Assembly: GCF_002013895.1 (NCBI RefSeq)
Contig: NZ_MAFQ01000010.1
Location: 124,001 to 188,000 of the forward strand
Direction of reading: 5' to 3'
Source of the DNA: Mycobacteroides franklinii
GTDB lineage: Bacteria; Actinomycetota; Actinomycetes; Mycobacteriales; Mycobacteriaceae
Length of the DNA stretch: 64,000 nucleotides
Positions 62,605 to 64,000 of this stretch are shown here, in pieces. The stretch's first letter is position 1, and each line of letters opens with the position of its first letter. Both the position numbers and the translations under genes were made by a program. Under the pieces are notes generated by a model, which was not told the DNA's origin, did not search any database, and saw nothing but the letters and a program-made list of their open reading frames with translations.

Positions 62605-64000
62605 TTACTTCAAGCCCGCGGCGTCCATACCGCGCAATTCCTTTTTGAGGTCGGCGATCTCGTCACGGAACCTCGCCGCCAACTCGAACTGCAGATCACG
62701 TGCCGCGGACATCATCTGCTCGGTCATATCCTTGATCAGGTCGGCCAGCTCGGCCCGCGGCATGCTCTTGGTATCGCGGCCCTCGAAGACTCCGGCGCTG
62801 ACCGCGCGACCCGGCTCACCCTGAGCGCGGCGGCCGCGACTGGCGTTACGGCCGGAGCCGCCGATCTGAATCGCCTCGCTGCTCTCTGTATCGGAGGCTT
62901 CCCGATACACCTGGTCGAGAATGTCGGCGATCTTCTTGCGCAACGGTTGTGGATCTATCCCGTTCGCCTCGTTGTAGGCGACCTGCTTGGCACGTCGACG
63001 ATCGGTCTCGTCAATGGCCTCTTTCATGGAGTCCGTCATGGTGTCGGCGTACATGTGCACCTCGCCCGAGACGTTGCGCGCGGCACGACCGATCGTCTGA
63101 ATCAGGCTTCTGCTGGACCGCAGGAACCCTTCCTTATCGGCGTCGAGAATCGCGACCAAGGACACTTCGGGCAGGTCCAGTCCCTCCCGCAGGAGGTTGA
63201 TTCCGACCAAGACGTCGTACTCGCCAAGCCGGAGCTGGCGTAGCAGTTCGACTCGCCGCAGGGTGTCGACCTCCGAATGCAGATAACGGACCCGGATGCC
63301 CATCTCAAGCAGGTAGTCGGTCAGGTCCTCGGCCATTTTCTTCGTCAGCGTCGTGACCAGCACCCGTTCGTCGACCTCGGTCCGTTGCCGAATCGAGGCG
63401 ATGAGATCGTCGATCTGGCCCTTGGTGGGCTTGACGACCACCTTCGGGTCCACCAGCCCGGTCGGCCTGATGACCTGCTCCACAAACTCTCCACCGGCCG
63501 CGCTGCGTTCGTAATTTCCGGGGGTGGCGGACAAATACACCGTCTGGCCGATACGTTCGGCGAACTCCTCCCAGGTCAGGGGCCGGTTGTCGACGGCGGA
63601 CGGGAGCCGGAATCCGAAATCCACCAGATTCCGTTTACGCGACATGTCGCCCTCATACATGGCACCGATCTGGGGAACCGTCACGTGCGATTCGTCGATG
63701 ACCAGCAGGAAGTCGTCCGGGAAATAGTCCAGCAGGGTGGCGGGCGGCGTCCCTGCACCACGGCCGTCGATATGCCGTGAATAGTTTTCGATGCCCGAAC
63801 AGAAGCCGACATTGCGCATCATCTCGATGTCGTAGTTGGTCCGCATCCGCAGGCGCTGGGCCTCCAGCAGCTTGCCTTGCCCCTCCAGCTCGGCCAGGCG
63901 TTCCTCGAGCTCCTGCTCGACACTCACAAGCGCCTTTTCCATCCGATCCGGTCCCGCCACGTAGTGCGTAGCAGGGAAGATCCGCAGCGAATTAGTCTGC
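62605..64000 (-). CDS. uvrB: Excinuclease ABC subunit B, 5' end outside window
   Basis: C-terminal ~465 residues. Visible parts: LRIFPATHYVAGPDRMEKAL, IDESHVTVPQIGAMYEGDMSRKRNLVDFGFRLPSA, VYLSATPGNYE, helicase motifs VLVTTLTKKMAEDLTDYLLEMGIRVRYLHSEV, GINLLREGLDLPEVSLVAILDADKEGFLRS and QTIGRAARN, and a UVR domain at the C-terminus (LIKDMTEQMMSAARDLQFELAARFRDEIADLKKELRG). With uvrA in the same window it supplies the damage-loading step of excision repair. Confidence 0.96.
   Translation of the reverse strand, partial: QTNSLRIFPATHYVAGPDRMEKALVSVEQELEERLAELEGQGKLLEAQRLRMRTNYDIEMMRNVGFCSGIENYSRHIDGRGAGTPPATLLDYFPDDFLLVIDESHVTVPQIGAMYEGDMSRKRNLVDFGFRLPSAVDNRPLTWEEFAERIGQTVYLSATPGNYERSAAGGEFVEQVIRPTGLVDPKVVVKPTKGQIDDLIASIRQRTEVDERVLVTTLTKKMAEDLTDYLLEMGIRVRYLHSEVDTLRRVELLRQLRLGEYDVLVGINLLREGLDLPEVSLVAILDADKEGFLRSSRSLIQTIGRAARNVSGEVHMYADTMTDSMKEAIDETDRRRAKQVAYNEANGIDPQPLRKKIADILDQVYREASDTESSEAIQIGGSGRNASRGRRAQGEPGRAVSAGVFEGRDTKSMPRAELADLIKDMTEQMMSAARDLQFELAARFRDEIADLKKELRGMDAAGLK

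Overview
The window is a stretch of chromosome from a rapidly growing mycobacterium, most likely of the Mycobacteroides abscessus/chelonae group. The basis is high GC, frequent GTG and TTG starts, many apparently leaderless promoters, proteins that read as close relatives of Mycobacterium tuberculosis proteins recalled from memory (no search was run), and a gene order matching the M. tuberculosis blocks Rv1708-Rv1683, Rv1659-Rv1641 and Rv1640c-Rv1633, seen from the opposite strand.

Layout. (1) 1-13.2 kb, minus strand: scpA (cut by the window edge), a ParA ATPase, xerD, a Nudix hydrolase, pyrG, mctB, steA, recN, nadK, tlyA, a 69-aa protein, a HAD phosphatase and a TPR-like protein. Many neighbours are packed with 4-8 bp overlaps. 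(2) 13.3-21.6 kb: a divergent ABC-F protein, tyrS, a frameshifted small gene, mpg, a TetR regulator, a Trm112-like protein, an exported protein and a large lipase/acyl-CoA-synthetase fusion. (3) 21.7-25.1 kb: a lower-GC cassette of a polytopic membrane protein facing three anchored beta-rich proteins. I know no function for it, and it is the best candidate here for an undescribed system. (4) 25.1-33.6 kb: the arginine operon argC-J-B-D-F-R-G-H behind two ArgR-type palindromes. (5) 33.7-41.7 kb: pheST, a small membrane protein, an Ada-AlkA fusion with ogt, a rhomboid-like protein and an adenylate cyclase. (6) 41.7-44.3 kb: a gene-poor stretch, an MspA-type porin operon with a strong terminator, a WXG100 remnant and tRNA-Cys. 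(7) 44.4-48.1 kb: an SDR, the infC-rpmI-rplT-tsnR operon and a DUF1844-type protein. (8) 48.2-53.3 kb: lysX with a membrane-anchored alpha/beta hydrolase. (9) 53.2-64 kb: an acyl-CoA synthetase, uvrA, a metallo-beta-lactamase-fold hydrolase, a universal stress protein, an M20 lipoprotein peptidase, an MFS exporter with its divergent SoxR-type regulator, and uvrB (cut by the window edge).

Functional themes are translation, arginine synthesis, DNA repair (recN, mpg, adaA-alkA, ogt, uvrA, uvrB), chromosome segregation (scpA, parA, xerD) and envelope work (steA/mctB, lysX, the porin operon and the anchored-protein cassette). The least expected regulatory signals are an intrinsic-terminator-like hairpin inside the tsnR coding sequence, a structured infC leader with a probable AUC start codon, and a MerR-type 19-bp-spacer promoter for the SoxR-linked exporter. 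Starts given here were re-chosen from ribosome binding sites, overlaps and -10 boxes. Ortholog names are from memory.
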